Shown here piece after piece: positions 33,385 through 44,884 of a DNA stretch of 64,000 nucleotides; position 1 is the first letter of the stretch, and the number at the start of each line of letters is the position of its first letter. Both the position numbers and the translations under genes were made by a program. A model generated the notes under the pieces. It worked only from the letters and a program-made list of their open reading frames with translations, did no database searches and had not been told where the DNA came from. Source of the DNA: Neoceratodus forsteri (taxonomy: Eukaryota; Chordata; Ceratodontiformes; Ceratodontidae); assembly GCA_016271365.2 (NCBI GenBank), contig JADMNL010000028.1, forward strand, positions 94,953,501 to 95,017,500, in the 5' to 3' direction.

Positions 33385-33835
33385 GTTTGACACAAAGCAC
33401 AAAAAAATGTCCCTGGTTAAGGTTTGAACCCTTGAAGTCTGGCTCTTTTTCATGCAGACAGACATATACCTTGAGCCACCAAAATACATTGTCTTTATTA
33501 TTAGTTTTCCCAAGTTTGTCTCTACTCAGAATAAAATGATGCATAAAAAAATATCCCTGCTAAAGGCTTGAACCCTTGACTTCTGGATCTTTTGCATGCT
33601 AACATACATATTAAGCCACAGAAGCATAGTGGAGTTAGATAGGATTTCAAAATGTAGTCACTGCACCATATCTATCCTTCAGAAAAAGGAAAATTTTCCC
33701 TGGTGAAGGTTTGAACCCTTGACTCATGAATCTGTAGCATACTGAGATACCTATTGAACCACTGATGCACACTGAAGTTTTATAGGATTTTCAAGTCTAG
33801 TCATACCGCCCCGTATGTCTCCTTCAGAAAAAGCA
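33385..33835 (-). repeat. Three tandem ~143-bp units, each with a tRNA-like segment
   Basis: tRNA-like segments on the minus strand lie at 33411-33480, 33555-33620 and 33698-33763, with starts 144 and 143 bases apart. Each shows a GTGGCTCAA- or GTGGCTTAA-like A box and an AAGGGTTCAA(A/G)CCTT T-arm with a paired stem. The anticodon loop is too long and the acceptor stem does not close, so they are not functional tRNA genes. The linkers of units 2 and 3 are clearly alike (ATAGGATTTTCAA, CCTTCAGAAAAA); that of unit 1 is more diverged. They look like a tandemly repeated tRNA-derived SINE. Confidence 0.7.
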
Positions 33836-34399
33836 GATTAATAAAGGTGATCACACTAACATCACAACAATAACACTGTCCTCTGAAATATTCAACTTTT
33901 TGTCAGGTTTATATGTCATGAAATCCCACCCCCCCACCACCACCACAAAAAAACAAAAAAAACAAAATCTGGTTCTATAACTGTTAATCTCTGTCTGCCA
34001 TTGGAAATATGGTGTGTGGGGGGAATATATTCAAAGACAAGCAGTACACATTGCTGGGGGGAGCATTTCCATAACATTCTCATGTACACTTAAAACCCTC
34101 AATTCCTCAGACGTGTAACAATTAGATTTGTGTGAAGTAATGGCTACATGTTGCTGCCCTGGGGACAGGGGACAAAATCCACTAATAGAGATAGGTGGGA
34201 GGTGGAGCGCGAGGGTGCTGCCCCAGGGGCAGCACTGCCAGTGGGCAAAATCCACCAATAAGAGTAAGCTGGAGGAGGAGGAGGAGCTAAAGGTTACTGC
34301 TCCCAGGGCAGCATTGCCCCGAGAACAGCATTGCGGGAACAAATCACACTCGAGCTGAATATGGCAGTCTCCTAGTTATGACCTATCTAACAGGAAGGT

Positions 34400-34640
34400 A
34401 GATGGGAAAAAAACTTTTGCTGAGCAAGTCCAAAGAGGGCAAAAATATCTCTAAGCCAGCTTTTGCAGGGGCAGAGACCCCTCCCTGTGGGAGTGGCCCA
34501 GGCTGGCCCATCCAAGCACTTCCATTCCTGACTGGTCTAGCCTGAAAATGCCTCTGGCCTGAAGGCTAGCTGTCCCCATTGGTCAAGTGACCATGGGCAA
34601 CTCCCCCTGGTGAGAGGCCAGGGGGTTGTTATTGCCCAAA
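34400..34640 (+). repeat. Dispersed repeat, copy 1 (partner at 61180-61430)
   Basis: Shared words in order: GTCCAAAG.GGCAAAAA, GGGACCC-like CTCCCTGTGGGA, TGGCCCAGGCTGG, CCATCCA.GCACTT, AGCCTGAAAATG.CTCTGGC, CCCATTGGTCAAG and GGGCAAC. Both copies have the same orientation and are about 240 bases long. The class is unknown. Open frames across it (34537-34731, minus) have no motif. Confidence 0.7.
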
Positions 34641-34799
34641 ACAGATCTCTTAAACCGAAAAAGCATTTGTCAGTGCTGGATGTTTGCCACTGGTATAGAA
34701 GCCCTGGGGTATTAGATGCATTGTGGTGCACATTGTTGATTATGTATTATCAAAGTTAGGAGCCTATATTCATAAATTTCAATGCAGGCTCATAATTTT

Positions 34800-35040
34800 G
34801 TTATTTTTTAATATTTTTGCCCCAAATTATCAACCTAGTCTTCTTATGACCTCACATCATGAACAAGTGCAGAGAAAATGTTCAACTCCTGCCTGAAAGG
34901 TGATTTCATGCAGGGACTGTGAAATCACCTTACGGGAGACAAAAACACATTTTGGCCAGGATTTTAAAAATGTCAGCTATCAAATTGATGAGGTGCTGTA
35001 AAGAAATGGTTATGTTGAAAATTTGGGGTAAAAATGCCAG
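34800..35040. repeat. Solitary palindromic foldback unit, related to the array at 40829-41895
   Basis: The left arm, TTTTTGCCCCAAATTATCAA then ATGACCTCACATCATGAAC, is met by a right arm with GATGAGGTGCTGTAAAG and GTTGAAAATTTGGGGTAAAA. In the centre AAAGGTGATTT pairs with AAATCACCTT. The words TGAAAGGTGATTT, ACACATTTTGGCCAGG and AAAATGTCAGCT recur in the tandem array. Confidence 0.7.
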
Positions 35041-35838
35041 CTTGTACTTTCCCTGAGTTTAGCTTTCTTAATACTTTAAAAAAAATCTGTTTAGCTGAAC
35101 TAGGGTGTGCTGAATCGTGAACAAGATTTCTGGTAGTTCAGCACCATTTAGAGATGTGATTGTGCATAGGGAGCGGCGCGGTCAGGAGAGCCAACTTTTA
35201 TAAACCTTTATGGGTGCTCACTGACATTAAGAAGTATTTTTTCAATGGGCAGGTTCCCTGATAATGCTTTTTTCCAGTCTTCCCTCAAAATATTGAGGGT
35301 GCTTAAGTCAACTTTGTGGGTGCCTGAGTACCCCAGCACCCCTGGAGTCGGCACCTATGGGCGCGGTGGCAGACCACGGGAATTTTGCATAGGAGGTGGT
35401 GACACCAGGGGATTGGGCACCCCCATTTTCAGTTTTATGTTTGTGGGGGGGCAGTTTCAGGGGTGCCAGCAACAGACATCAATGGACAGTTTTATCATTA
35501 CTGCTGGTGTCTGCAACAGCATGGCTATTCCTGGATGTTTCAAATTTCTCAGCAGGTTGTCACAACAGATCATCTTACTGGGTGTCGTAGATCAGAGGGA
35601 AGAGCTGACCCCTGATTGGGTCAGCTTTTTCTTTTCAAGTACAGGATGTCTCTGCCCAGCAAGCCAAAACTCTGTCATGATCAGCCCGGCTGATGATTGG
35701 TATGGCACTGACCCATCCCTTAAACACTGCTCTGCATTTGACAGACAGTGTCACACCCCTCAAAAGGCACTATCATAGCAAGATGTTCGTTGTTCACACA
35801 TGTGCATGATGCCAACATTTTTATTTAAAATAGCGGTG

Positions 35839-36081
35839 GTAGTGGAAGGGATTGTAACTGGTGCCGAACCCGCAGCCAGACGATCCCTTCCAGCTTCCTG
35901 GTGCCTCTGCTCTGCTCCCATGCTCTGAGATTTTGTGATGTGGGAGCAGGGAGAGCGTGGGGGGGAACCCCATACAGGTCTATGGGGACTTTTTAAATGC
36001 CGTTTTTTTTTGTAACTTTAAGCACTTGTAGAGGAAAATTAAAACTGCCACTCAACTTGTAGTTACGATCCCTTCCACTAC
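35839..36081. repeat. 243-bp MITE with 21-bp terminal inverted repeats
   Basis: The left terminus GTAGTGGAAGGGATTGTAAC and the reverse complement of the right terminus GTAGTGGAAGGGATCGTAAC differ at one position. The inside has GAGAGCGTGGGGGG and GTCTATGGGGAC, shared with 5415-5575. No coding capacity. Confidence 0.75.
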
Positions 36082-36194
36082 TAAACTGAAGCACTTATAG
36101 ATTCAAATTTTTTCATCCATCAGCTCACGCTGCCATAAGGTATTGTGCTGTGAATACAAAGGATGGACATATAATGAGACATCAGTGGGGGTTT

Positions 36195-36525
36195 GTTTTT
36201 TGTTTTAATATTGTATGGTCATAGGGTCCCTTTTAATTCATCTTTTGGATGAGACGTTAAACCAAGGTCCCATCTGCCTGGATTGCTGGTAGTTCAGCTG
36301 GATGTTAAAGATCCCATGGCACTTATCGAAAAGAGCAGGGGAATTTCCCCGGTGTCCTGGCCAAATTTCCTTCAAAAATACCACCACCAGCTTAATCTGG
36401 TTCAAGGTCAGTTGGCATTCATCTGTATCCCCCTCCCCCGGGTCATGCCTGAAAATAGGCAGGATTTGTCTAGTGCACTTACCCGGTTGACAAAAACTAA
36501 ATAAAATAAAAATAAATTAATTAAC
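36195..36525 (+). repeat. SINE with GATGAGACGTTAAAC body and AAATA tail
   Basis: The body contains TTTGGATGAGACGTTAAACC, TGTTAAAGATCCCATGGCAC, AGAGCAGGGGAATTTCCCCG and GTGTCCTGGCC. These blocks are known from widespread SINEs of fishes and other lower vertebrates. The tail CCCGGGTCATGCCTGAAAAT, GACAAAAACTAAATAAA is shared with 20990-21577 and 38295-38385. The tRNA head could not be delimited. Confidence 0.8.
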
Positions 36526-37585
36526 TGGTTAGCAATATGTTGGTTTCTCTCTTTTAACTTTTTGTGTGTGGGGGGTAGGGGATAGTATGTTAGTTTGGGG
36601 GGTGGAAAGGGTTAGGGTTTTATGAGATAAGGCTTATATTCAGGTACTTGACATTATGATGTTACGGTGTGTTAGGACTCTTGGTTCTCATATATAATGT
36701 ATTTATACTTCCTTCCAACTAGTTATCTATATTAAGATGTTACCGGGGGGGGGGTTAATTCCTTTGTTTTTTTATTCAGATTCCTAAGAGTATTACTGTA
36801 CATATAGTAGATTGATTACTGTACATGCTGACACATTATTAAACACTAAACATATCAGGATGTTTGATCTTAACTTCTAGGGGGTCCTTGGTAGTTTTTT
36901 TTTTTTGTTGTTAATTGGGCTCTAATTCTGACAACTGATATTTCTTGTAAAAACAATCTTGTTACAGCACTAAAGGTTTTTTTGGTTTATAGAATTTATT
37001 ATCTGGTAGAGTATATAGTTGATAAATTGTCTCTAGATAGGTTTAATACTATACGAATGTGTGAAACAGTTTGTTCACTCTAGGGAAAAACTACTCTTTT
37101 TACCTACCAATTGCCCTAGGTAGAACATTTCTATTTTATAGTTTTTAACATGGAATGCTATCACATTTTTAATATGTACTTAAGTGGGTATGAAGCTAAA
37201 GGTATTGGGGTTAATTAAGAGTGTTTTCTCATAACGATATCTCTCTGTCATAATGTAAGTTATTGTAACTGCCTGGCCTTATCTGCCTCTGTTGACATTT
37301 GACCTTGGAGTGCTTCATATCAGCAAGCTGAGTTTAACTGATTTCTTGCATTTAAACCTCAGTTATGTTTTTAAAAAAAGGTATTTTAAACCAATGAAAA
37401 TTCTTTTTTTTTTTTATGAATGATCTGGATGTTAGCAGAATGTTTTTTTACGAACAACTGTCATAAGCTTCCGAGAAAGGACTTGGTTGGTCCAAAAGCT
37501 TAAGCACTGTTTTCGTTGGTCAAATAAAAGGTATTAAACCATTTGTTTCTGGATAAGTTTTAGAAAAAAAACTTATAATAAAAGA
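36526..37585. other. AT-rich sequence without a recognised feature
   Basis: About 1 kb of T-rich DNA. No open frame above 60 codons and no repeat structure seen. Confidence 0.5.
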
Positions 37586-37589
37586 CTTA

Positions 37590-38385
37590 TAGAGTCCGGC
37601 CCGGTGGCACTGAGGGCTGAGGCGCTGGACGCCACACCTTGCTCCACGCTGGCGACCCCGGTTCGGGAACGGACTCAGGACGTTGGGGGCTGGCCAGGGG
37701 GAGAAGGATCAAGCACCCAATGGCATGCTCTCCTTCTCTGGGGAGGGATGGGGAGTTAGCCATGCTGCTCTACCGCCACCACCTGGGGATCTCAGATGGT
37801 GACGGCACGGTCGGGGACAGCAAAGGGGTTGACACTAGCAGAGGACAGGAGCAGACGCATGTCTCAGCATGCGTTGGCTCGTTGGTCCTCATTGCATGCC
37901 TGTGTCAAGGGAACCAGAAAGAAGGAAAAATCCCCCAGATGGTCCTGGCAACGATCTTCCACTCCTCTCCCACGTTGCTAGAGGGGCAGACTCCGCTGTG
38001 TGTGCATGCTTCCCTGATGTCCGAGGAAGGTAGGGAGGCCTTCCTTGCCCACCAGAGGTAAAACCAGAACGAAAGTAGAATTGAGGTGGCGTGCACTTTA
38101 AGGGCAGACTCCTCGGTGGGTTGGAAAGCGGATGCCAGGAGATCTGAGAGATAGGAGGGTCTGGCGGCTGTAGGAAAGACTCATAGAGCGATACAAAAAT
38201 GCCACTGACAAGCAAGCATTCCCTTACTTTTTGACTCTGTGTATTGCCCTACTTATGTTACATTCCCTGTTTGAACCTGTATTTTCATTGTACTCTCCCG
38301 GGTCATACCTGAAAATAGGCATATAACTTGTCTAGTGTACCTACCTGGTCAACAAAAGCTAAATGCATAAATAAACAAAGGAATA
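37590..38385 (+). repeat. SINE-like element: GC-rich tRNA-like head, unknown body, shared tail
   Basis: The head GTCCGGCCCGGTGGCACTGA and the B-box-like CCCCGGTTCGGGAACG (about 37656-37671) look tRNA-derived. The end at 38295-38385 is the CTCCCGGGTCATACCTGAAA tail followed by an AAATA-type run. The middle (37690-38200) holds a 140-codon plus-strand frame (37639-38061) without any domain I know. A single 790-bp element is possible, but two elements side by side are equally likely. Confidence 0.5.
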
Positions 38386-40828
38386 ATCAGACACTCTCCC
38401 TTAAGATACCACATTGGGGAATATACCGGTGTATAGTTTTTCAGATACCAAAATACATTCAACTGCTTGTAGCAGCACAGAACTTAATGGGAACAAGTTA
38501 ATTAATGGGCAGAAAAAATTCCATTTTACCATTATGGCAACCAGCCTATAATATTCCCCATAGAAAATAAAGGAAGTAAGACTAATAGAGAACTTTATCC
38601 CCAAGGGTGAACCCATTATTTAACAGTACAGTTCATGAACACTAACTTAAGGGGAACGACCTAGCTAGGAGTACAGCTACTGGGTATGTCATATAGTGCA
38701 AGGAAATAAGGCAAGAACCAACACTGCATCACCCCCACCGATTTCACGCACATAAGATGACAGCTTCTGTAGATAAACAGCTGCCTATACTTGACTGCAC
38801 TTAATTGTAAAAGCAAATAAAAGTCACTCCAGAGGTTAAAGAAGGAAGTGCATACTGAGTCCACAATGCAAATGAAAGTCCCAATACTTAGCCGTGTTCA
38901 GTGTCCCATTCGGTTGATGAGACTTAATCTTAGAAACAAACAGAAGTCACACCAAAAGCAGAAGGAAAAAAGTGCACACAGAGTGCACAATTTAAACTAA
39001 AGACCCAGTACTTTCAGTACAGTGTCCCGTATTGCCGTATTATATGGGTGAACTGGGGGTAAGGCGGGTCCAGCTGCTGCAGTCTTGAATTGTCAGTCAC
39101 TCACAGCAGACTCTGGATTGGTTTGCTCTTTGCCTGGGAGTCTCGGAATAGGGACAGGGACTTTGTAGTCAGTAAGGTTTTAGGAGGTGGCTGCTGCAGT
39201 CAGTGAAGTATCAGTCACAGCGGGCTCAGGATCGGTTTGCCCAGGGTGTATGGTTCGGGGAGCTTCAGTGAGACAAGGTGACTAGTACTAGCTGCTGGGC
39301 CAATAATTACACCTACTCAGTTCCACTGTGTTATGTACACTGTCTAATACTGTACGCGGGTGAAAAGTGAGACTGGACTGCGCATGGCAGTATTCAGTTT
39401 TTTTTTTCACCCGCAGCTGCCTGGCTAGGGACTAGCATGTTCAGATGATTGCTTGGCAACAAACAGCTAGTTAGTGAGTGCCAAGCAAAACCCAGACAAA
39501 ACAGCACTTAAATGAAAATCCACCCAGATGGAATTTCAGAGCTTAAAAAAGAGGACAAGTCCAGGTAAAACCGGATGTCTGGTAACCCTACTTTATGCTG
39601 AAACCAGCAAATGTTCTAAGACTCTGAAAGCCCCCCAAAAATAGACAGGAGCAGAGGGTCTTGAACAGCAAAAGCTCTACCCAGGGCCCTCAGCAAGTCT
39701 GACAACTCCCAAGAACTTGTTGGTTTCCTGTTGTCTGGTATCCTGCCCCGTGACTTGGCCCATCCCTTGAACCTCTTCCTGGTCTTAAAAGTGTTTGTCA
39801 GGTCTGGGTACCCATGTGTCTTGCACAGAAAAACTATACCCACCAATTACACCCAGACTGCCACTGGAGATTTTCACTCTTGGATTAGTGCATGTACATA
39901 ACTTTGGCCCTGCTGTTGTGCCGCTTGGAGAACCCCGCTTACCTGGTATCCGCAGAAAGCAAGGAAAGTCATGCAACTACCTATGTATCTCTTCCATGTT
40001 GAGGGGTTAACAGAGAACTGTCCCAGATGGAAATTTTTTGGGTTGAAGGGTCTGCATCTGGCACCAGCTGTCAGAATCACTCAAACTGAAATCAAGACAA
40101 GGCATTAGCAATCACATTCACATTTCCTGCAAGATGGCGAGCCCTAAAAGTGATGCTCTGCTGAAGACAACACAGGACAAAAAAAAGCAGCACATGTATA
40201 ATATTCTCATGACTTCAAAGTCTATGAGTTTATTATGTCAATGATTGCCCAGTTGCCCATGTTAAACAAAACACACTGGTTTACCAGCCTGTCCCCCCAG
40301 ACCTGCATGGCCACCAGGATATGAAAAAAAAACATTTGTCAATGCCAAGTGTTGCTTGCTGTCATTAGCAGAGGAAGTGCAGGAGTTTAGACAGATGCAG
40401 TATAGGAATGACAGTGACGTATTGAACTGACGCCAACTCCACTCCCACCCTGCAGAGATGGGCAAGCATTGGGGTGTGCCTTTGGGTCGTCACCCATAAC
40501 AGTCATGACATTTCACCTCGCCCTACCCTACAGACACTTACAAGTGTTGAGGTGTGCTTTGAAATGTTCGGGCTTTACACTCACCTCATTCCATAAGGAA
40601 ATACACTGAAATGGGTGCAGTATAAGAGAATGGGGTGAACTCTGGGGCCAAAGAGTCCAAGGAGCACCTCGATGCCTGCCACTGGCTGCAGGGTGGGGGT
40701 GGAATGGCATGAGCATTGCTGTTGACAATCCCAAGTCACACCCCTGACGCCTGTCAGTCCCTACAGAGTAGGGCGTTATGGTTGAAACTCCTAACACCCT
40801 GGGCGTTTCTTGGTATTTTTACTTCAAG
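38386..40828. other. Mostly unassigned; contains local duplications
   Basis: Two direct duplications are visible. About 38815-38920 is repeated at about 38930-39040 (shared words GTCACTCCA/GTCACACCA, AGTGCA, CCAGTACTT-like, CAGTGTCCC). About 39075-39135 is repeated at about 39190-39250 (GCTGCTGCAGTC, TCAGTCAC, GGTTTGC). No gene was found; open frames around 39616-40080 and 40262-40797 have no family motif. Confidence 0.5.
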
Positions 40829-41895
40829 TTTTCAACATGGGCTTTTTGTAATCCCACCGCATGAACAGTGATGCTATCCGTTCGTTAGCTGAAAGGTGAT
40901 TTTGCACAGCGACTGCACCATTTGGCGCCACAGGTGCGAAAACTAATTTCGAACAGGATGTGAAAAATGACAGCTGTATTGTTCATGAGGAGGTGTAAAA
41001 AATGGCAATGTTGAACATCTGAAGTGAAAATATAAAAAAACTGGTGAAGTCACGAGTATGCGAAGAAACTGCGCAACGCACACTGTAATGTAATTAGTTT
41101 TGGGATTTTTTATAGCAGATTTTCAACATAGGCATTTTGGCATCTCTGCTCATGAACAGTGTCACTGTTTTTCTTAATCTATCCCGAACACTGATTACTC
41201 ACAGCGACTGTGCTATTCTGTGCCAGAAGTGCGAAAACACTTTTTGGCCAGGGTGTGAAAAATGACAGCTGTACTGTTCATAAGGAGGTGTGGAAAAATG
41301 CCAATGCTGAAAATCTGGACTGAAAAGATTATGGATTTGTGAACTTACGAGGGTGCATGGAAATTGCACAATGCGTGCTCGTAACACAGTCATTTTATGG
41401 ATTTTTGTCACCAAATTTTCAACATAGCCAGTTTAAGACCTCTGCTCATGAACAGTGTCTCTGTGATTTTCTTAATCTGTCCCAAACATTGATTTCGCAC
41501 ACTGACCATGCCACTGTACGCTACATGTGCGAAAACACATTTCAGGTCAGATGTGAAAAATGACAGTTGTACTGTTCATAAGGAGGTGTGGTAAAATGGC
41601 AATGCTGAAAATCTGGAGTGAAAATATTCAAAATGCTCGAAATTACGAACGTGCGCAGGAACTGCGCAACGCACGCTCATAAGACAGTCATTTTTTGAAT
41701 TGCCACCAAATTTTCAGCATAGGGTTTTTGGGGGCCTACCTCATGAACTGTGACACTGTCATTTCATTAATCGGTCCTGAAAGGTGGTGCTGCGCAGTGA
41801 CCGCAAAATCACCTTTCGGGACCAAATAACAAAATGACAGTGACGGAGTTCATGAGGTTGGGTCCCAAGAACCCCATGTTGAAAATTTGGTGACA
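40829..41895. repeat. Tandem array of ~295-bp palindromic units (about 3.6 copies)
   Basis: TTTTCAACAT-type starts occur at 40829, 41120, 41416 and (as TTTTCAGCAT) 41711: spacings of 291, 296 and 295. Within a unit the left part (TTTTCAACATAGGC, CTCATGAACAGTG) is matched in reverse by a right part (ACTGTTCATAAGGAGGTGT, GGCAATGCTGAAAAT). The loop side carries GTGCGAAAACAC and TGTGAAAAATGACAG. A GC-rich link (GTGCGCAGGAACTGCGCAAC) separates units. The last unit has longer, better-matched arms (CCTCATGAACTGTGACACTG against CAGTGACGGAGTTCATGAGG). Confidence 0.85.
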
Positions 41896-42243
41896 AATTC
41901 CCCAAAATGGCCAAGATATGCATCAAAGTTGAAAAAAACCCATTTATGCCATTATACAGCTTACCGGCATTTCTTCAGTTCGCGGTCAGCTTTGAAGAGT
42001 GCAGACGTGTTCCCGGTCCACCGAAGATCATCGAGCTGGGCTCCAGAGGTAAGTATGGGGTGAGGTGGGGGTGTGGGGAGGTGGGATGCGCAGAGGGTGG
42101 GCGCGGGTTGGGGAGGGGGGCAAGAAAATCAACAAGGGACCGTTTTTTTCTCCTAGGTCTTTTTTTTTTTTAAAGACGAAGGGGGACTTTTGCCACACTG
42201 GGGTGGACTCCCAGCATGTCACCAGGCAGTTTGTTTTGGGGGG

Positions 42244-43149
42244 TGTGACCTGGAGCTCCTCCACTCTTGAGGACTGACCTTTTCTTAAATCTGTTGCAAC
42301 AGTTCTTCTATTTCTAAGCCTAATCTATCCTTTACTATTTCTAGTCCATAAGGTTGGCCACCTGTGGGCACCCTCCTCCCTTTTCTTGACTATGCTACAG
42401 TGTCCTCTTTGATTTTCCTTTTCCCTCTCAGGTCCTCATACAGAGAGGTTATTGTGGTGACTTCAGAGTATATGTAAAAAGGTTGCATTTATTGTTGTTG
42501 GATTTAGTATGTAATAGCACTATGTTATAAAATACCTTAAAATATGTACCTTATGTTTATGAAACCTGTAAATGTTTAAAATACCATGGCGCTTGGTGTT
42601 TTGATAATGGTAAACAGTACTAGGTGACTATTATAGAAATTAAGCTAGTTGTGCTATTTAAAATGCATGTAAATTGTTATAATCTTAACAAGCCAGAAAT
42701 GTCCATGGTGATTTGCATATATCTCATGATGCATTGCATTATGGAAGTATGTATGATGTTGTATTTCTTTGAAACTTGATTTGTTGCCAGTTCCCTTTGG
42801 GGTAACCCTTCTTTCAGTGATTCTGCATTAAGGTTCTTTGTTTATACTGTAGGTTTTTTTTTTGTTTTTTTTTCTTTTTGAGTCCCCACTACGCAAGTAA
42901 ATGGAGCTTGCATAGGGGTGGTCGCTACATCTCAACTAGTGAATAGGATCAGAGATTAGTGTCAGTAAGTGTTGGCCAAGTGAAGAGAAAGGACATTCAT
43001 AGTCTGTTGCTGCAAACTGATGTACCGAAAAAGGAATATGGCATTGCAGAAGCTTATTTCTTGTATTTTGAATAAACATTGCACAGAGATTGTGTGTTGA
43101 ACCTGACGTTCAGTGTCTGGTCCATCTGTTATCCCACAACCCCTCCATA
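42244..43149 (+). repeat. 5' LTR
   Basis: Starts TGTGACCTGGAGCTCC and has a polyadenylation signal AATAAA at 43071-43076 followed by CATTGCACAGAGATTGTGTG. The end is at about 43149; the last bases (CCTCCATA) differ from the 3' LTR. Confidence 0.88.
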
Positions 43150-43153
43150 GACT

Positions 43154-43171
43154 TGGTGTCAAAAGTGGGAT
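43154..43171 (+). promoter_or_regulatory. Primer-binding site, tRNA-Leu type
   Basis: TGGTGTCAAAAGTGGGAT lies four bases after the LTR. It is complementary, with one mismatch, to the 3' end of vertebrate tRNA-Leu species ending in ATCCCACTTCTGACACCA. This is the usual place and length for a minus-strand priming site and fixes the element's direction. Confidence 0.8.
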
Positions 43172-43174
43172 AAC

Positions 43175-43741
43175 TTGCTGGAAGCATCTGGACTGGCCAA
43201 AAAGGGACGTTTTCTGGTGGATATTGCCCAGATATCCCAGGTGGGCCGATGCACCAGGAGTTGCCAGAGGAGAACCTGGAGAGGAAGGTCTGTGGAGTTC
43301 GGCCCAGAACCATGGCTGACAGATGGAGAGAAACTGCTGCCTGGACTGGACCTGGGAGTTCAGAGGAAGGCCAAGCCTGAAGACGATGAAGAGATGCAGG
43401 TCGAGGCAGACTGGAGGTGCGAGAGAGACAACACCCAGGAGGTGGAGACCCTGATGAGGATGATCCACTGGACGAGCGGGCAATGGCTGGATGCAGACTG
43501 GCTACGCAGAGAGGTGAAACACTGGTGCCAGGTGCTTGAGAGGTTCCTGCTGGAGAGCTTGGACAAAGAGTCGGAGGATTTTTCGTGGGCTCAGTTTGAG
43601 GAGGACCACCTGACTGAGCAGGATATTCCTTTGTTACCTGTGTTCCCAGGATGTTACCTGTTGAAGGTCAGAGATGCAAGTATGGACCTTGAATGTGAGA
43701 CCCCAGGTAAGACTGTGCTAGTGATATTGTGCTGGGGTTGA
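43175..43741 (+). CDS. 188-codon ORF inside the LTR element, possibly gag-derived
   Basis: The first ATG comes just after the primer site, and the frame is the only long one in the internal region. The product is rich in Glu, Asp, Arg and Trp, for instance KPEDDEEMQVEADWRCERD and WLDADWLRREVKHWCQVLER. No zinc knuckle, protease or polymerase motif is seen. The position is that of gag in LTR retrotransposons, and the charged, partly helical look would fit a remnant capsid/matrix gene, but this is inference. It ends in CETPGKTVLVILCWG and a TGA stop. Confidence 0.45.
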   Translation: MLEASGLAKKGRFLVDIAQISQVGRCTRSCQRRTWRGRSVEFGPEPWLTDGEKLLPGLDLGVQRKAKPEDDEEMQVEADWRCERDNTQEVETLMRMIHWTSGQWLDADWLRREVKHWCQVLERFLLESLDKESEDFSWAQFEEDHLTEQDIPLLPVFPGCYLLKVRDASMDLECETPGKTVLVILCWG

Positions 43742-44884
43742 AGACTCCAAGCAAGCAAGAAGAAGCCTATGAGGCTGAAGGGACTTTTCTTGTATTGATG
43801 CAGCTAAATCTATTAACAGTATTGACTGGGGTATACTGCATGCTAAAAATACTAATATTGTCAAACTGTTACAGTATGTTAAAGTTAAGGAGGGTAGAGA
43901 TCATTTAAAAAAAATTCACCCTTGGAAAAAGGGAAACTCTCACATAGGTTACAAGGTATTAGATGGCTGAAAATAGCAGTGATTAAAAGGATGTTTACTA
44001 AGACACCCCAGAGTTAAGAGGTTTAGGAACCTGCTGTTTAACATTGCAGGGTATTCAGCATGAGAGGTTCCTTGGGGTCCTGTAGGTTTCTGTAGAGATC
44101 TGCCTGGGGATAAGATGACCAATGATTTGAGGTCATAGGTTATAAAAGGTTGACATAGGAGAGTAGAAACTACTATTGCTCCTTCCATATTCTCGCAGAC
44201 ACTTTGTGTAAGACAGAGGGGTCAAGTTGGTTGCAGGCAAGGCCAGAGGTGGCTCTGCAATGGTCCCTTTCTGTAGGCAAAAGTGTAGCATGTTTGATCA
44301 GGGGGCGGGCCTGATGTCAAAGAAAGAGGTACCCAAGGGCAGACAAGGAGTCTGAGGTAGTACGTGTGTTTTATTCTTTTCTGAGTGAAAACCTACAAAG
44401 GAGAAGTGGGTGGAAAATGGATTGGAACCTGTGCTGGGATAACACATTGAGTGTCTACCCTCAGGTACCTATATCTGTAACAAGTGAAATGAATCAAGAG
44501 ACGTAGTGGGTTTATGTAGAGGGGTTGAACCTAGGACTGGTCCCCTGCTTAAAACTGACATGTCTGGTGAGGTTGGAGCAGGTAATTACTCACCCCAGAG
44601 AAAGTCTTTCTATGGTACTGGACTTTCCAGCCGTCCAGATGTTTTTGATTAAGAAATATGATGTACTTTTCCTAAAAGGTACCATTCGTCTCTGTTGAGA
44701 AATGTATTAATGCCTCAGGGTAAAGAATGATGATGTCCACTATGTTTATGATGGTATGTTTATCATTAATAGGGACCCTGAGACAGAGCTTCTGAAGATG
44801 GATGGGTAGAAGTTCCATCCCTTCCTGGGACAGGGAGGTGGTAAGCAGTTTGCAATAATTGCTTCCTTCTTAAGGTTGGGGATA

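Noticed and set aside
33411..33763. Three functional tRNA genes
   Set aside because: The T-arm pairs, but the anticodon loop is too long and the acceptor stem does not close.
35245..35778. 177-codon plus-strand frame
   Set aside because: No recognisable domain; the composition looks like non-coding GC-richer DNA. A chance frame is the better explanation.
42962..43483. Minus-strand 173-codon frame, with a similar one at 45590-45946
   Set aside because: Both are antisense readings of the two LTRs and share their sequence because the LTRs do.
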